The notes under the pieces were generated by a model, which was given only the letters and a program-made list of their open reading frames with translations, did no database searches and had not been told where the DNA came from. A program made the translations under genes and the position numbers. This document shows, one piece after another, positions 11,061 through 20,079 of a DNA stretch of 64,000 nt. How positions within the stretch are numbered: the first letter of the stretch is position 1; each line of letters opens with the position of its first letter. The DNA comes from Actinacidiphila yanglinensis (GTDB taxonomy: Bacteria > Actinomycetota > Actinomycetes > Streptomycetales > Streptomycetaceae): positions 124,001-188,000 of the forward strand of contig NZ_FNVU01000010.1 of NCBI RefSeq assembly GCF_900107965.1, given 5' to 3'.

Positions 11061-12299
11061 TCACTCCTCCTCGGACACCAGGGCCGACGGGTCCGGGACG
11101 AGCGGCAGCACGTCCCGCAGGTAGCTCTCGACGGTGGCCTCCAGGCCGACGTCGCGCTGGGCGTGCTCCGACAGGTACCAGCGGTGTTCCAGGAGTTCGT
11201 GGTAGAGCTGCGCGGGGTCCATCCTCCCGCGCAGCTCGCGCGGCACCATGCGGACGGCCGGGCGGAAGACCTGGCGGACCCAGCGGTGCGCCAGCACCTC
11301 GGGCCGGGCGCCGAGCGGGTCGCCCGGGTCGTAGTCGTCCTGGGTGGTCATCCATTGTTCGAGGTCGTTGAGCAGGCTGCGCGCCTGGTTCTCCTCGGTG
11401 TCCAGTCCGGTCAGCCGCAGCAACTGGCGCTGGTGGTGGCCCGCGTCGACCACCTTCGGCAGGAAGGTGACGGTGTCGCCGCCGGGCGAGCGCTTGATCT
11501 GCATCTCGGCGACGTCGAAGCCGAGGTCGTTGAGCCGGCGTATGCGGCGGTCGATGTAGTGCCGTTTGGCCGCCGGGTAGACCGACTCCCGGGTCAGCTC
11601 GTGCCACAGGTCGGTGTAGCGGGAGCAGATCGCCTCGGCGAAGGTCACCGGGTCCACGGAGGGGTGCAGCGAGCCGCCGGCCTCCAGGTCCATCAGCTCG
11701 CCGGCGATGTTCACCCGGGCCAGGTCGATGTCGTAGTCGCGCTGGCCGGCGCTGAGCCGCGGCTGGATCTGGCCGGTCTCGGCGTCGACCAGGTAGGCGG
11801 CGTAGGCGCCGGCGTCGCGGCGGAAGAGGGTGTTGGACAGCGAGCAGTCGCCCCACGCGAACCCGACCAGGTGCAGCCGCACCAGCAGCACGGCCAGCGC
11901 GTCGAGCAGCCGGCTGACCGTGCCGGGCCGCATCGTGGTCTCGAACATCGACCGGTAGGGCAGCGACCCGTCCAGGTGGCGGGTGATCAGCGCGGGCTCC
12001 AGCGGGGTGCCGTCGGCCGCCTCCCGGCCGGTGACCACCGCGATCGGGTCGACCGCGGGGATCGCCAACCGGTCGAGGTCGCGCAGGAGTTCGTACTCGC
12101 GGTCGGCGGCCCACTCGCTGACCTCCTTGACCGCCACGACCTCCCCGCCGGCCCGGGCGAAGCGCACCACGTGCCGTGAGATGCCGCGCGGCAGGGCGAC
12201 CAGCGACTCCTCCGGCCACTGTTCGAGGGGCAGGTTCCACGGCAGGTCGAGAAGGTCGGCGGGGTGACCCGCGTCGGTGGCCCTGATCTGCAACGGCAT
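11061..12299 (-). CDS. DUF4032 kinase-fold protein
   Basis: 412 residues from ATG 12299 with GGAGCACC upstream. The N-terminal half has a lipopolysaccharide-kinase/InaA-like fold. Key segments are VVAVKEVSEW (the lysine), LLVRLHLVGFAWGDCSLSNTLF (catalytic-loop type H..GF..GD.SL.N) and YLVDAETGQIQP (the DxE metal segment). The C-terminal half is the DUF4032-specific helical part (MDPAQLYHELLEHRWYLSE). Function is unknown; a small-molecule kinase role is plausible from the conserved loop. It lies 30 nt downstream of the haloalkane dehalogenase gene and could be cotranscribed with it. Confidence 0.85.
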   Translation of the reverse strand: MPLQIRATDAGHPADLLDLPWNLPLEQWPEESLVALPRGISRHVVRFARAGGEVVAVKEVSEWAADREYELLRDLDRLAIPAVDPIAVVTGREAADGTPLEPALITRHLDGSLPYRSMFETTMRPGTVSRLLDALAVLLVRLHLVGFAWGDCSLSNTLFRRDAGAYAAYLVDAETGQIQPRLSAGQRDYDIDLARVNIAGELMDLEAGGSLHPSVDPVTFAEAICSRYTDLWHELTRESVYPAAKRHYIDRRIRRLNDLGFDVAEMQIKRSPGGDTVTFLPKVVDAGHHQRQLLRLTGLDTEENQARSLLNDLEQWMTTQDDYDPGDPLGARPEVLAHRWVRQVFRPAVRMVPRELRGRMDPAQLYHELLEHRWYLSEHAQRDVGLEATVESYLRDVLPLVPDPSALVSEEE

Positions 12300-12329
12300 G
12301 GTGCTCCGGTCCTCTCGTAGGACCGCAGG

Positions 12330-13208
12330 CTACAGCCCGTGCCGCGCCGCCCAGGAGGTGACCGCCGCGGCGATCGCGTCCGGCTGGTCCTCGGGGGCGA
12401 GGTGGGCGGCCGGTCCGCAGTACTCGGTCTCCAGCGCGGAGACGTGCTCGGCGCACCAGGCGGCCATCGCCTCGTCGACGAGCAGGGTGGGGGAGGAGTC
12501 GAAGGTCAGCAGCAGTTTCGGGGTGCCTGGGCTGGTGGCGAGCCAGTCGTCGTACGCGCGGACGCGGGTGACCACGTCGGCGGGTTCGCCGTCCAGCGGC
12601 ATCGAGCGGGCCCAGCGCAACAGCGGGCGGCGCGAGTCGCGGGTGGGGTACGGGGCCCGGTAGACGTCGTGGTCGGCCGCGGACAGGCCGCTGCGGACGG
12701 TCTGGTCGAAGCTGTTCTCGATGAACACGTTGCGGTCGAGGACCAGTTCCTCGCCGGTGCCGGGGGTGCGGAACGCCTCGAAGCGCGAGCGCGCGGCGGC
12801 CGGGTACTCCGCCCACGTCATGGGCCGGATGATCGTCTCCATGAAGGCCAGCCCGGCGACCGTGCCGGGGTGCCGGGCGGCCCGGTCGAAGGCGAGCGCG
12901 CCGCCCCAGTCCTGCCCGACCAGCACCGCGCGCTCCAGGCCCAGCGCGTCGAACCAGGCGTCGAGGTAACGCGCGTGGTCGTCGAAGGCGTACGGGAGGT
13001 CGGGCTTCCCGGACCGGCCCATGCCGATCAGGTCGGGTGCGAGGCAACGGCGTCCGGCCGCGGCGGCCTTCGCCATGACGTGCCGCCACAGGTGCGAGGA
13101 GGTGGGGTTGCCGTGCAGGAAGACCAGCGGCGCGGCGCCGCCGTCGGCCTGGTGCGGTCCGGCTTCCTCGTAGTGCAGGAACGAGTCGAGCACGTCGACG
13201 GTGGGCAT
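12330..13208 (-). CDS. dhaA: Haloalkane dehalogenase (alpha/beta hydrolase, HLD-II type)
   Basis: 292 residues. The family hydrolyses carbon-halogen bonds through an Asp ester intermediate. All key residues are visible: nucleophile Asp100 in VGQDWGG, halide-binding Asn34 in HGNPTSS and Trp101, the catalytic acid Glu124 in AFMETIIRP (the HLD-II position), and His269 in PAAHLAPEDQP. FMETIIRPMTWAEYP and FIENSFDQTVRSGLS are cap segments close to Rhodococcus DhaA. The start is the ATG at 13208. It is divergent from a MarR gene with a palindromic site between them, suggesting substrate-inducible control. True substrates are unknown; some family members show only weak dehalogenase activity. Confidence 0.85.
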   Translation of the reverse strand: MPTVDVLDSFLHYEEAGPHQADGGAAPLVFLHGNPTSSHLWRHVMAKAAAAGRRCLAPDLIGMGRSGKPDLPYAFDDHARYLDAWFDALGLERAVLVGQDWGGALAFDRAARHPGTVAGLAFMETIIRPMTWAEYPAAARSRFEAFRTPGTGEELVLDRNVFIENSFDQTVRSGLSAADHDVYRAPYPTRDSRRPLLRWARSMPLDGEPADVVTRVRAYDDWLATSPGTPKLLLTFDSSPTLLVDEAMAAWCAEHVSALETEYCGPAAHLAPEDQPDAIAAAVTSWAARHGL

Positions 13209-13232
13209 GGCACGGCCTTCCGTTGGAATGAC

Positions 13233-13272
13233 AAACGTTTATGACGCTAACGAAGAAGCTACATCGTTAGTG
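13233..13272. promoter_or_regulatory. Probable MarR operator region
   Basis: Between the dehalogenase and MarR starts, CGCTAACGA (13245-13253) and TCGTTAGTG (13264-13272) form an inverted repeat with 10-bp spacing, and AAACGTTT (13233-13240) is a perfect 8-bp palindrome. The segment is AT-richer than its surroundings. Position and symmetry fit autoregulation and control of the dehalogenase by the MarR protein. Confidence 0.6.
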
Positions 13273-13301
13273 CGACAAACACAACGGGGTACGATGCGGC
13301 C

Positions 13302-13808
13302 ATGGACTCCGCGCACGACATGCACTTCCCGGCCGACCAGGCGGACACCCCGCAGCGGCTCAGAACCCTGCCCAGCCGGCTGCTCAACCTCACCGCGGCG
13401 CAGGGCGAGCGCATGGTCGGCGGGCGGCTGGCCGCCGTGCACGCCCGCAAGTGGCACTACGCGGTCCTCGCCGCCCTGGAGGAGTCCGGCCCGGCCAGCC
13501 AGGCCACCCTGAGCCGCCGCACCGGCATCTACCGCAGCGACCTGGTCGCCGTCATCAACGAACTGGCCGGCCGCGACCTGGTCCAGCGCGCACCCGACCC
13601 CGACGACCGGCGGCGCAACGTCATCACCCTCACCGGCGCCGGCCGCGCCCACCTGCGCCACCTGGACGCGATCCTCGACGCCGCGCAGGACGACCTGCTC
13701 GCCCCCCTCACCGCGAAGGAGCGCGACGACCTGACCTCGATGCTCACCCGGCTGCTCGCCCACCACGCCGAGCGGCGCGCGGACGAGCACGCGCAGCCCG
13801 GGCGCTGA
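13302..13808 (+). CDS. MarR-family transcriptional regulator
   Basis: 168 residues with a winged helix-turn-helix: SQATLSRRTGIYRSDLVAVINELAGRDL is the recognition-helix region and RAPDPDDRRRNVITLTGAGR is the wing with the conserved D-x-R-R pattern. The flanking helices form the dimer domain. MarR proteins usually repress a divergent gene and release on binding a phenolic or other small ligand. The neighbour is the haloalkane dehalogenase, and the inverted repeat lies in the 93-bp gap. No cysteine-based sensing motif is visible. Confidence 0.9.
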   Translation: MDSAHDMHFPADQADTPQRLRTLPSRLLNLTAAQGERMVGGRLAAVHARKWHYAVLAALEESGPASQATLSRRTGIYRSDLVAVINELAGRDLVQRAPDPDDRRRNVITLTGAGRAHLRHLDAILDAAQDDLLAPLTAKERDDLTSMLTRLLAHHAERRADEHAQPGR

Positions 13809-13853
13809 GCACTCCGCGGCGCGCGCCGGGTGGTCGTGACCGGCCGACTGCCG

Positions 13854-14336
13854 TCAGGCGGACGGCGGTTCGCCCGCCGCGGACACCCGAAGCACGGTGC
13901 CCTGCGCGACCGCGCACAGCGTCCGCGTGCCGTCGGCCGCGACCGCGTACAGGTCGCAGCGGCACACCGCCTGGCGCCGCCCGCCGTGCACGGTCTGTGC
14001 GCGCGCGACCAGCCGCGTCCCGGTGCCCGGTCGCAGGTACTGGATGGTGAACCCGCCGGTCAGTACCGCCGGGCCCAGGACGGAACCGCCCGCGAAGGTG
14101 ATCGCGTTGTCGGCGGCGTAGGCCAGCACCCCGCCGTGCAGGAAGCCGTTCTGCTGCCGCAACTCCTCGCGCACGGCGATCTCCAGGACCGCCTCACCGG
14201 AGCCGAACGCGGTCAGCTCGGCGCCCACCAGCCGGCTGAACGGCTGGCCCTTGAGCGTCCTGCGGGCCGTTTCGAGATCCAGCCCGGGCGACGGCTCGGG
14301 CGCCGGGACGGGGCCCGGCTCGGGTTCGGGGCTCAC
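13854..14336 (-). CDS. Hotdog-fold thioesterase (PaaI/YdiI type)
   Basis: 160 residues from a GTG at 14336 with GGAGGCGGCCCACC upstream. After a Pro/Glu-rich leader of 18 residues, the hotdog domain shows LRQQNGFLHGGVLAYAADNAITFA, the HGG motif followed by the catalytic acidic residue (Asp in AADNA). These enzymes hydrolyse acyl-CoA thioesters. The start overlaps the LysR stop in a GTGA, so translation is coupled to the regulator. The acyl substrate is unknown. Confidence 0.85.
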   Translation of the reverse strand: MSPEPEPGPVPAPEPSPGLDLETARRTLKGQPFSRLVGAELTAFGSGEAVLEIAVREELRQQNGFLHGGVLAYAADNAITFAGGSVLGPAVLTGGFTIQYLRPGTGTRLVARAQTVHGGRRQAVCRCDLYAVAADGTRTLCAVAQGTVLRVSAAGEPPSA

Positions 14337-15244
14337 CGGTGGGCCGCCTCCTTCGCGTCCTCGGGGCCGTTCAGATCCAGGTAGGAGAGCAACTCGCGTG
14401 CGGCCGGGCTCGGGCGGTCGCCGTCCGGCAGCGCCACCGACACCTCCCAGTCCGGCCCGGCCGGTCCCGCCAGCGGCACCACCGACAGCTTCGCCGCCTG
14501 CTCCTTGCGGGAGATCGGCCGGGGCACCACCGCTATGCCCAGGCCGTGCCCGACCAGGTCGATCAGCGTGTGGACGTCGTACACCTCCAGCGCCACCCGC
14601 CGCACCGCGCCGCAGGCCGCGAACGCCTGGTCGGTCAACTGCCGCGCGCCCCAGTCCCGGTGCCAGTCCACGAACGTCTCGCCCGCCAGCCGCGCCCAGT
14701 CCACCTGCGCGCAGCCCGCCAGCGGGTGCGCCGGGTCGCACAGCAGCACCATCGGCTCGCTGGTCAGCGGCAGCAGCCGGGCGCCCTCCGGCGGCGGCCC
14801 GGGCAGCGAGACGAACGCCAGGTCCAGCCGCCCGTCCGCCACGTCCTGCGCCAGCACGGCCGAACCCGCCTGCCGCATCCGCACCTCGACGCTGCCGTGC
14901 CGGGCCCGGAAGCGGGCGAGCAGCGCTCCGACGTCGACCGTCACGCACTGCTCGGTGCCCACCGCGAGGCTGCCGCGCAGTAGGCCCTGCACCGCCGCCA
15001 CCGCCTCCTTCGCCGCGCGGGCGCCGGCCAGCGTGCGGGTCGCCTCGCCGAGCAGCGCCCGGCCCGCTCCGGTGAGTTCGACGCTGCGGGTGGTGCGCAC
15101 GAACAGCGCCGAGCCCAACTCCCGCTCCAGCGCGCGCACCGACGCCGACAGCCCGGACTGCGAGACCAGGAGCCGCTGGGCGGCCTTGGTGAAGTGCCGT
15201 TCCTCGGCGACGGCGACGAAGTACTCCAGCTGGCGCAGTTCCAT
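14333..15244 (-). CDS. LysR-family transcriptional regulator
   Basis: 303 residues: N-terminal winged HTH (MELRQLEYFVAVAEERHFTKAAQRLLVSQSGLSASVRALE), a linker helix, then a two-lobe ligand-binding domain (LAVGTEQCVTVDVGALLARF and LVGHGLGIAVVPRPIS). LysR proteins typically control the divergent gene, here an aldo/keto reductase 129 bp away. It is translationally coupled to the downstream thioesterase. Confidence 0.92.
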   Translation of the reverse strand: MELRQLEYFVAVAEERHFTKAAQRLLVSQSGLSASVRALERELGSALFVRTTRSVELTGAGRALLGEATRTLAGARAAKEAVAAVQGLLRGSLAVGTEQCVTVDVGALLARFRARHGSVEVRMRQAGSAVLAQDVADGRLDLAFVSLPGPPPEGARLLPLTSEPMVLLCDPAHPLAGCAQVDWARLAGETFVDWHRDWGARQLTDQAFAACGAVRRVALEVYDVHTLIDLVGHGLGIAVVPRPISRKEQAAKLSVVPLAGPAGPDWEVSVALPDGDRPSPAARELLSYLDLNGPEDAKEAAHR

Positions 15245-15373
15245 GATTCAGAAGACTAGTCGATGAATCCGTTCTCTTTCTTCTATTGGACGGCTCTTCC
15301 CGGTCCGGGTCAGCATGGTCACCGGTCCCGCACCCCGTCGCCGGCGGACCGCCGGCAGAACCGGAGAACCCGC

Positions 15374-16408
15374 ATGGAGTACCGCACGCTCGGCAGCAGC
15401 GGCGCCGTCGTCTCGACGCTGGCGCTCGGCACGATGACGTTCGGCGCCGAGACCGACGAGAAGGGCGCCTTTGCCCAGCTGGACCGGTTCGTGGATGCCG
15501 GCGGCACCCTCATCGACACCGCGGACGTCTACAGCACGGGGGTCTCCGAGGAGATCGTCGGCCGCTGGCTGGCCGCCCGCTCCGCCGACGTCACCGGCCG
15601 GGTGGAGATCGCCAGCAAGGGACGCTTCCCGATGGGCGGCGGGCCCAACGACGCCGGCCTGTCCCGGCGCCACCTCGACCGCGCGCTCAACGCGTCGCTG
15701 CGCCGCCTCGGCGTCGACTGCATCGACCTCTACCAGGTGCACGCCTGGGACCCCTACACGCCGGTCGAGGAGACGCTGCGGTTCCTCGACGACGCCGTGC
15801 GCCAGGGACGCATCCACTACGTCGGCCTGTCCAACTTCACCGGCTGGCAGCTCCAGAAGGCCGTGGACATCGCCGACTTCCGCGGGCTGAGCCGCCCGGT
15901 CACCCTCCAGCCGCAGTACAGCCTGCTGGCCCGGGAGATCGAGTGGGAGATCACCCCCGCCTGCGAGTCCGAGGGACTCGGCCTGCTGCCGTGGAGCCCG
16001 CTCGGCGGCGGCTGGCTGACCGGCAAGTACCGCCGGGATGAGCTGCCGACCGGCGCCACCCGGCTCGGCGAGAACCCCGAGCGCGGCGTCGAGGCGTACC
16101 ACCGGCGCAGCGCGATCGCCCGCACCTGGGATGTCGTGGACGCCGTCCGCGCCGTCGCCGAGGAGCAGGACGCCTCCATGGCGCAGGTCGCGCTCGCCTG
16201 GCTGCTCGGCCGCCCCGCGGTCACCTCGGTGATCCTCGGCGCCCGCACCCTGGAGCAGTTGGAGGACAACCTCGGCTCGGTCGACCTGAAGCTGACCGAC
16301 GAGCAGGTCGAGCGGCTCGACACCGCGAGCGACCCGGGCGCCGCCGACTACCCCTACGGCGGCCCCGGCGTCGAGCAGCGCAGCCGCAAGATCCGCGGCG
16401 GACGCTGA
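15374..16408 (+). CDS. Aldo/keto reductase
   Basis: 344 residues from ATG 15374 (GGAGAACCCGC upstream). The AKR tetrad is visible: Asp and Tyr in DTADVYSTGVSEE, Lys in EIASKGRFP and His in LYQVHAWDP. The NADPH-binding end is SVILGARTLEQLEDNLGS. It reduces aldehydes or ketones in the cytoplasm. The divergent LysR regulator is the likely controller. Confidence 0.9.
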   Translation: MEYRTLGSSGAVVSTLALGTMTFGAETDEKGAFAQLDRFVDAGGTLIDTADVYSTGVSEEIVGRWLAARSADVTGRVEIASKGRFPMGGGPNDAGLSRRHLDRALNASLRRLGVDCIDLYQVHAWDPYTPVEETLRFLDDAVRQGRIHYVGLSNFTGWQLQKAVDIADFRGLSRPVTLQPQYSLLAREIEWEITPACESEGLGLLPWSPLGGGWLTGKYRRDELPTGATRLGENPERGVEAYHRRSAIARTWDVVDAVRAVAEEQDASMAQVALAWLLGRPAVTSVILGARTLEQLEDNLGSVDLKLTDEQVERLDTASDPGAADYPYGGPGVEQRSRKIRGGR

Positions 16409-16418
16409 CGCGGCACCC

Positions 16419-16442
16419 GGCCGCCCCTCCCACGGGGCGGCC
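16419..16442 (+). terminator. Terminator hairpin after the aldo/keto reductase
   Basis: GGCCGCCCC (16419-16427) pairs perfectly with GGGGCGGCC (16434-16442) around a 6-nt loop, 11 nt after the stop codon. The stem has nine G:C pairs and no U-tract. Confidence 0.75.
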
Positions 16443-16498
16443 CCTGAGAACCTCGCGGCCCCGCGGCCCGGTATCCGACGCGGTGTCGCGAGCCTGAC

Positions 16499-16537
16499 CT
16501 CGCGGCCTCACGGGAGCCTTCCCCGGGGGGCCGCGAG
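16499..16537 (+). other. Stem-loop upstream of cydAB
   Basis: CTCGCGGCC (16499-16507) pairs with GGCCGCGAG (16529-16537), enclosing a smaller GGG/CCC hairpin. It lies about 130 nt before cydA. It may be a second terminator or a leader structure. I looked for a Rex-type palindrome here and did not find one. Confidence 0.4.
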
Positions 16538-16670
16538 CCCTTTTCGGCGCCTCGGCCGACCCGTCGCAACTGCCCTCCGCCGTGCCGCGCATGGGGGCGG
16601 ACGGGTGAACGTACGCCCGTTCCGGCACCGGCCTCCCGCCCGCACCGGGCGGCGCGGCGAGGATGCCGGT

Positions 16671-18113
16671 GTGCCCTGCCTCCGCCTCGACCCGGTCCTT
16701 CCGTCCCCCCTTGCACCGGCAGCCGCCGGCGATCCGTCGCAACTGCTGCCCGCCCGCGAGCAGATGGCCTTCACCCTCGGCTTCCACATCGTGCTGGTGC
16801 CGTTCGGTGTCGCGCTGACCACGCTCATGCTCATCGCCAACTACCGCGCGCTGCGGTACGGCGACCGGACCGCTCTGCTGCTGGCCCGCCGCTGGTCCAA
16901 GGTGGCCGCGGTGCTCTTCGCGGTCGGCGCGGTCTCCGGGACGGTCCTCAGTTTCGAGCTGGGCATCCTGTGGCCGGGCCTGATGCGCCGGTACGGGGCC
17001 GCGTTCGGGTTCCCGTTCGCCATCGAGGGCCTGTTCTTCTTCCTTGAGGCGATCTTCGTCTCCGTCTACATCTACGGCTGGGACCGGCTCCCGCCCTGGG
17101 CGCACTTCTGGTCCGGGGTGCCGGTGACGCTCTCCGGGATCGGCGGCACCTTCTCCGTCGTGGCCGCCAACGGCTGGATGAACCAGCCCGGTGGGATCAC
17201 CGTGCGGGACGGCAAGGTGGTGAACGTCGACCCGGCGCGCGTCTTCTTCAACGGCGCCTTCTGGTACGAGGCGCTGCACATGCTGCTCGCGGCCTACATC
17301 GTGGCCGGCTTCGCCGTCGCCGGCGTCTATGCCGCCGGGATGCTGCGCGGGCGGCTCGACCGGTACCACCGCAGCGGTTTCCTCACCGGCTTCTGTGTCG
17401 CCGCGGTGGCCATGCCGCTGCAGATCTTCGTCGGCGACCTGATCGCAAGGCAGGTCTTCGACGAGGAGCCGCGCAAGTTCGCCGCGCTCGAACTCCTCCC
17501 GAGAACCGGCACCCACGTGCCCGAGACCCTGCTCGGGGTCATGGTGAACGGCGAGGACCGCTACGGTCTGAAGATCCCCGACGGCGCCTCCCTGCTGGCC
17601 GGCTTCCGGCCCTCCACCCGGATCGAGGGAATCGACGCGATCCCGCCCGGGCAGCGGCCCGACGACGCCACGGTCAGCGTGGTCCACCTCGCCTTCGACG
17701 TCATGGTGGGCACCGCGTTCCTGCTGCTCGGCCTGGCCCTGTGGTTCGGCTGGCTGTACTGGCGGCGGCGCGAGGTGCCCACCGGCCGGTGGTTCCTGCG
17801 CTGCGCGGCGATCAGCGGCCTGCTCGCGGTGGTCTGCCTGGAGAGCGGCTGGGTCGTCACCGAGGTGGGCCGTCAGCCGTGGACCGTGGTCGGCCTGCTG
17901 TTCACCCGCGACGCGGTCGCCACCCAGGGCAACCTGTGGCCGTTCTTCGCCGCGGCCCTGGCGATCTACGCCGCGGTGGCGGTGGGCGCCTTCCTCGTGG
18001 TGCGCGGCATGCAGCGCCGCTGGCGGGCCACGGACGACGCCGGCGGCGAGGTGCCCTACGGGCCGGTCGGGCCCCCGGACCGCGCGGGCACGCCGCGGGA
18101 GCCGAGCCGATGA
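16671..18113 (+). CDS. cydA: Cytochrome bd ubiquinol oxidase subunit I
   Basis: About 480 residues from GTG 16671 (GAGGATGCCG upstream); GTG 16605 is an alternative adding a very basic leader. CydA carries the three haems and oxidises quinol while reducing oxygen in the membrane. Visible ligands are His in FTLGFHIVLVPF, the glutamates of FPFAIEGLFFFLEAIF, and His in FWYEALHMLLAAYIV. GWVVTEVGRQPWTV is the conserved haem b558 region. About nine membrane helices are evident and the Q-loop is short, as in non-enteric enzymes. It is followed by cydB with an ATGA overlap. CydDC is not in the window. Confidence 0.93.
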   Translation: MPCLRLDPVLPSPLAPAAAGDPSQLLPAREQMAFTLGFHIVLVPFGVALTTLMLIANYRALRYGDRTALLLARRWSKVAAVLFAVGAVSGTVLSFELGILWPGLMRRYGAAFGFPFAIEGLFFFLEAIFVSVYIYGWDRLPPWAHFWSGVPVTLSGIGGTFSVVAANGWMNQPGGITVRDGKVVNVDPARVFFNGAFWYEALHMLLAAYIVAGFAVAGVYAAGMLRGRLDRYHRSGFLTGFCVAAVAMPLQIFVGDLIARQVFDEEPRKFAALELLPRTGTHVPETLLGVMVNGEDRYGLKIPDGASLLAGFRPSTRIEGIDAIPPGQRPDDATVSVVHLAFDVMVGTAFLLLGLALWFGWLYWRRREVPTGRWFLRCAAISGLLAVVCLESGWVVTEVGRQPWTVVGLLFTRDAVATQGNLWPFFAAALAIYAAVAVGAFLVVRGMQRRWRATDDAGGEVPYGPVGPPDRAGTPREPSR

Positions 18114-19141
18114 CCGACCTCGTCGCCGCCTTCCTGTTCATCGGCGTCATCGCCTACGCCGTCCTCGGCGGCGCCGACTTCGGCGCCGGGCTGTGGGACC
18201 TGACGGCCGGGGGCGCGGAGCGCGGCCGCGGCCCCCGGCACCTGATCGACACCAAGATCGCCCCGGTGTGGGAGGCCAACCACACCTGGCTGATCTACTG
18301 CCTGGTCTTCCTGTGGAGCGGTTTCCCCCGCGCGTTCACCGCCATCACCACCACCCTCTACATCCCGATGGGCCTGGCCGTCCTCGGGATCGTCGTGCGC
18401 GGCAGCGGCTTCGCGTTCCGCAAGGTCTCGCTGCGCACCCCCGAACAGCGGCTGTACGGCGTGGCGTTCGCCTTCTCGTCGATCCTGACGCCCTACTGCT
18501 TCGGTGCCATCGCCGGCGGCATCGCCTCCGGCCGGGTCCCCACCGCGGGCAACGGTGACGAGGTCGGCAGCTGGAACAACCCCACGTCGGTGCTCGGCGG
18601 GGTGCTCGCCGTCCTGGTCTGCGCCTACCTGGCCGCCGTCTATCTCACCGACGCGGCCCAGCGCGAGGGCGACGACGACCTGCGCGTCCACTTCCGGGAC
18701 CGCGCGCTGGTGGCCGCGGCCGTGACGGGAGCGGTCACCGTCGGCGGCATCTTCGTGCTGCACGCGGACGCGGCGCGGCTCTTCCGCCGGCTCAGCCACC
18801 GCGGCCTGCCGCTGCTGATCATCGCCGGGCTGTGCGGGGTCGCCGGCGTCGCGATGCTGGTCGCCGGCGGTACCCACCGGTTGCTGCGCGCCACCGCCGC
18901 GGCCGCCGTCGCCGCGGTGGTCCTCGGCTGGGGCGTCGCGCAGTACCCGTACCTCCTCGGCACCCACCTCACCCTGGACCAGGCGGCCTCCCCCCGGTCC
19001 ACCCAATGGGTGCTGGTCGGCGTCGCCTGCGTGGCCGGCGCGGTCATCCTGCCCTCGATCGTCCTGCTGCTCGGCCTGTTCGAGCGTCCGCGCATCGACC
19101 TCGACCCCGCGCCCGCCGGGCACGACGGCAAGGCCTCCTGA
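18110..19141 (+). CDS. cydB: Cytochrome bd ubiquinol oxidase subunit II
   Basis: 343 residues from ATG 18110, overlapping the cydA stop. The typical start MTDLVAAFLFIGVIAYAVLGGADFGAGLWDL and APVWEANHTWLIYCLVFLWSGFP are CydB signatures (the acidic residue and WEANHVW). Eight or nine membrane helices are seen. It pairs with CydA in a high-affinity oxidase suited to low oxygen. Confidence 0.93.
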   Translation: MTDLVAAFLFIGVIAYAVLGGADFGAGLWDLTAGGAERGRGPRHLIDTKIAPVWEANHTWLIYCLVFLWSGFPRAFTAITTTLYIPMGLAVLGIVVRGSGFAFRKVSLRTPEQRLYGVAFAFSSILTPYCFGAIAGGIASGRVPTAGNGDEVGSWNNPTSVLGGVLAVLVCAYLAAVYLTDAAQREGDDDLRVHFRDRALVAAAVTGAVTVGGIFVLHADAARLFRRLSHRGLPLLIIAGLCGVAGVAMLVAGGTHRLLRATAAAAVAAVVLGWGVAQYPYLLGTHLTLDQAASPRSTQWVLVGVACVAGAVILPSIVLLLGLFERPRIDLDPAPAGHDGKAS

Positions 19142-19293
19142 CACGGGCGCCAGCGGAGCCCGCGCGCGTGAGCGAAGCTGATCCGTTCGTGCCGAAAACG
19201 TCACGATCGCGCGGATCAGAGCTGCGCCGGTTCCGCGGGATTGTGACGCGATACGCTCACCGTCCGGGCAGCCGGTACGGAGGGCGGAATCGG

Positions 19294-20079
19294 ATGGGCA
19301 CGCACGAGCGGTGGACGCGGCTGCTGGAGATCCTGGGTGAGAAGGGCCAGGTCGGGGTGGCCGAGGCGGCCGAACTGCTGGACGTCTCGGCGGCGACCGT
19401 GCGGCGCGACATGGAGGAACTGGCCCGCCAGCAACTGCTGACCCGTACCCGGGGCGGCGCCGTGCTCGGCGGGGTGAGCTACGAGCTGCCGCTGCGTTAC
19501 AAGACCGGCCGCCAGGCCGACGAGAAGCAGCGCATCGCCCGGGCCGCGGCCGCGCTGATCCCGCCCGGTGCGGTGGTCGGCGTCAACGGCGGCACCACCA
19601 CCTCCGAGGTGGCCAGGGAGCTCGCCACCCGCGCCGACCTGGCCGAGCGCGGCGGCGCCACCGCGCTGACGGTGGTGACCAACGCGATCAACATCGCCAA
19701 CGAGCTGGCGGTGCGCCCGTACGTGAAGACCGTCGTCACCGGCGGGGTCGCCAGGCCGAGTTCGTACGAACTGACCGGACCGCTGGCCACGATGGTGCTC
19801 CAGGCGATCTCGCTGGACTACGCGATCCTCGGCGTCAACACGGTCGACCCGCGGTTCGGTGCGGCGACCCACGACGAGGGCGAGGCCAGCGCGAACCGCG
19901 CGATGGCCGAGCGGGCCCAGACGGTGGTGGTCGTGGCCGACTCCACCAAGCTCGGCAAGCGGTCCTTCGCGCAGGTCTGCGAGGTGGCGGAGATCTCCGT
20001 GCTGATCACGGACAAGGACGCCCCGCAGGAGCTGGTGGAGCGGTTCGTCTCCCAGGGCGTCGAGGTCACCTGCGTCTGA
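19294..20079 (+). CDS. DeoR/GlpR-family transcriptional regulator
   Basis: 261 residues from ATG 19294 (GGAGGGCGGAATCGG upstream). The N-terminus is the DeoR HTH (WTRLLEILGEKGQVGVAEAAELLDVSAATVRRDMEELA). The C-terminal sugar-phosphate sensor domain shows VVGVNGGTTTSEVAREL, TVVTNAINIANELA, LDYAILGVNTVDPRFGAATHDEGEA and VVVADSTKLGKRSFAQV. These regulators respond to phosphorylated sugars. It precedes the secreted alpha-galactosidase gene, which it may control. Confidence 0.9.
   Translation: MGTHERWTRLLEILGEKGQVGVAEAAELLDVSAATVRRDMEELARQQLLTRTRGGAVLGGVSYELPLRYKTGRQADEKQRIARAAAALIPPGAVVGVNGGTTTSEVARELATRADLAERGGATALTVVTNAINIANELAVRPYVKTVVTGGVARPSSYELTGPLATMVLQAISLDYAILGVNTVDPRFGAATHDEGEASANRAMAERAQTVVVVADSTKLGKRSFAQVCEVAEISVLITDKDAPQELVERFVSQGVEVTCV

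Noticed and set aside
16409..16670. Search for a Rex operator upstream of cydAB
   Set aside because: No TGTGAAC/GTTCACA-type palindrome was found; only GC-rich hairpins are present.
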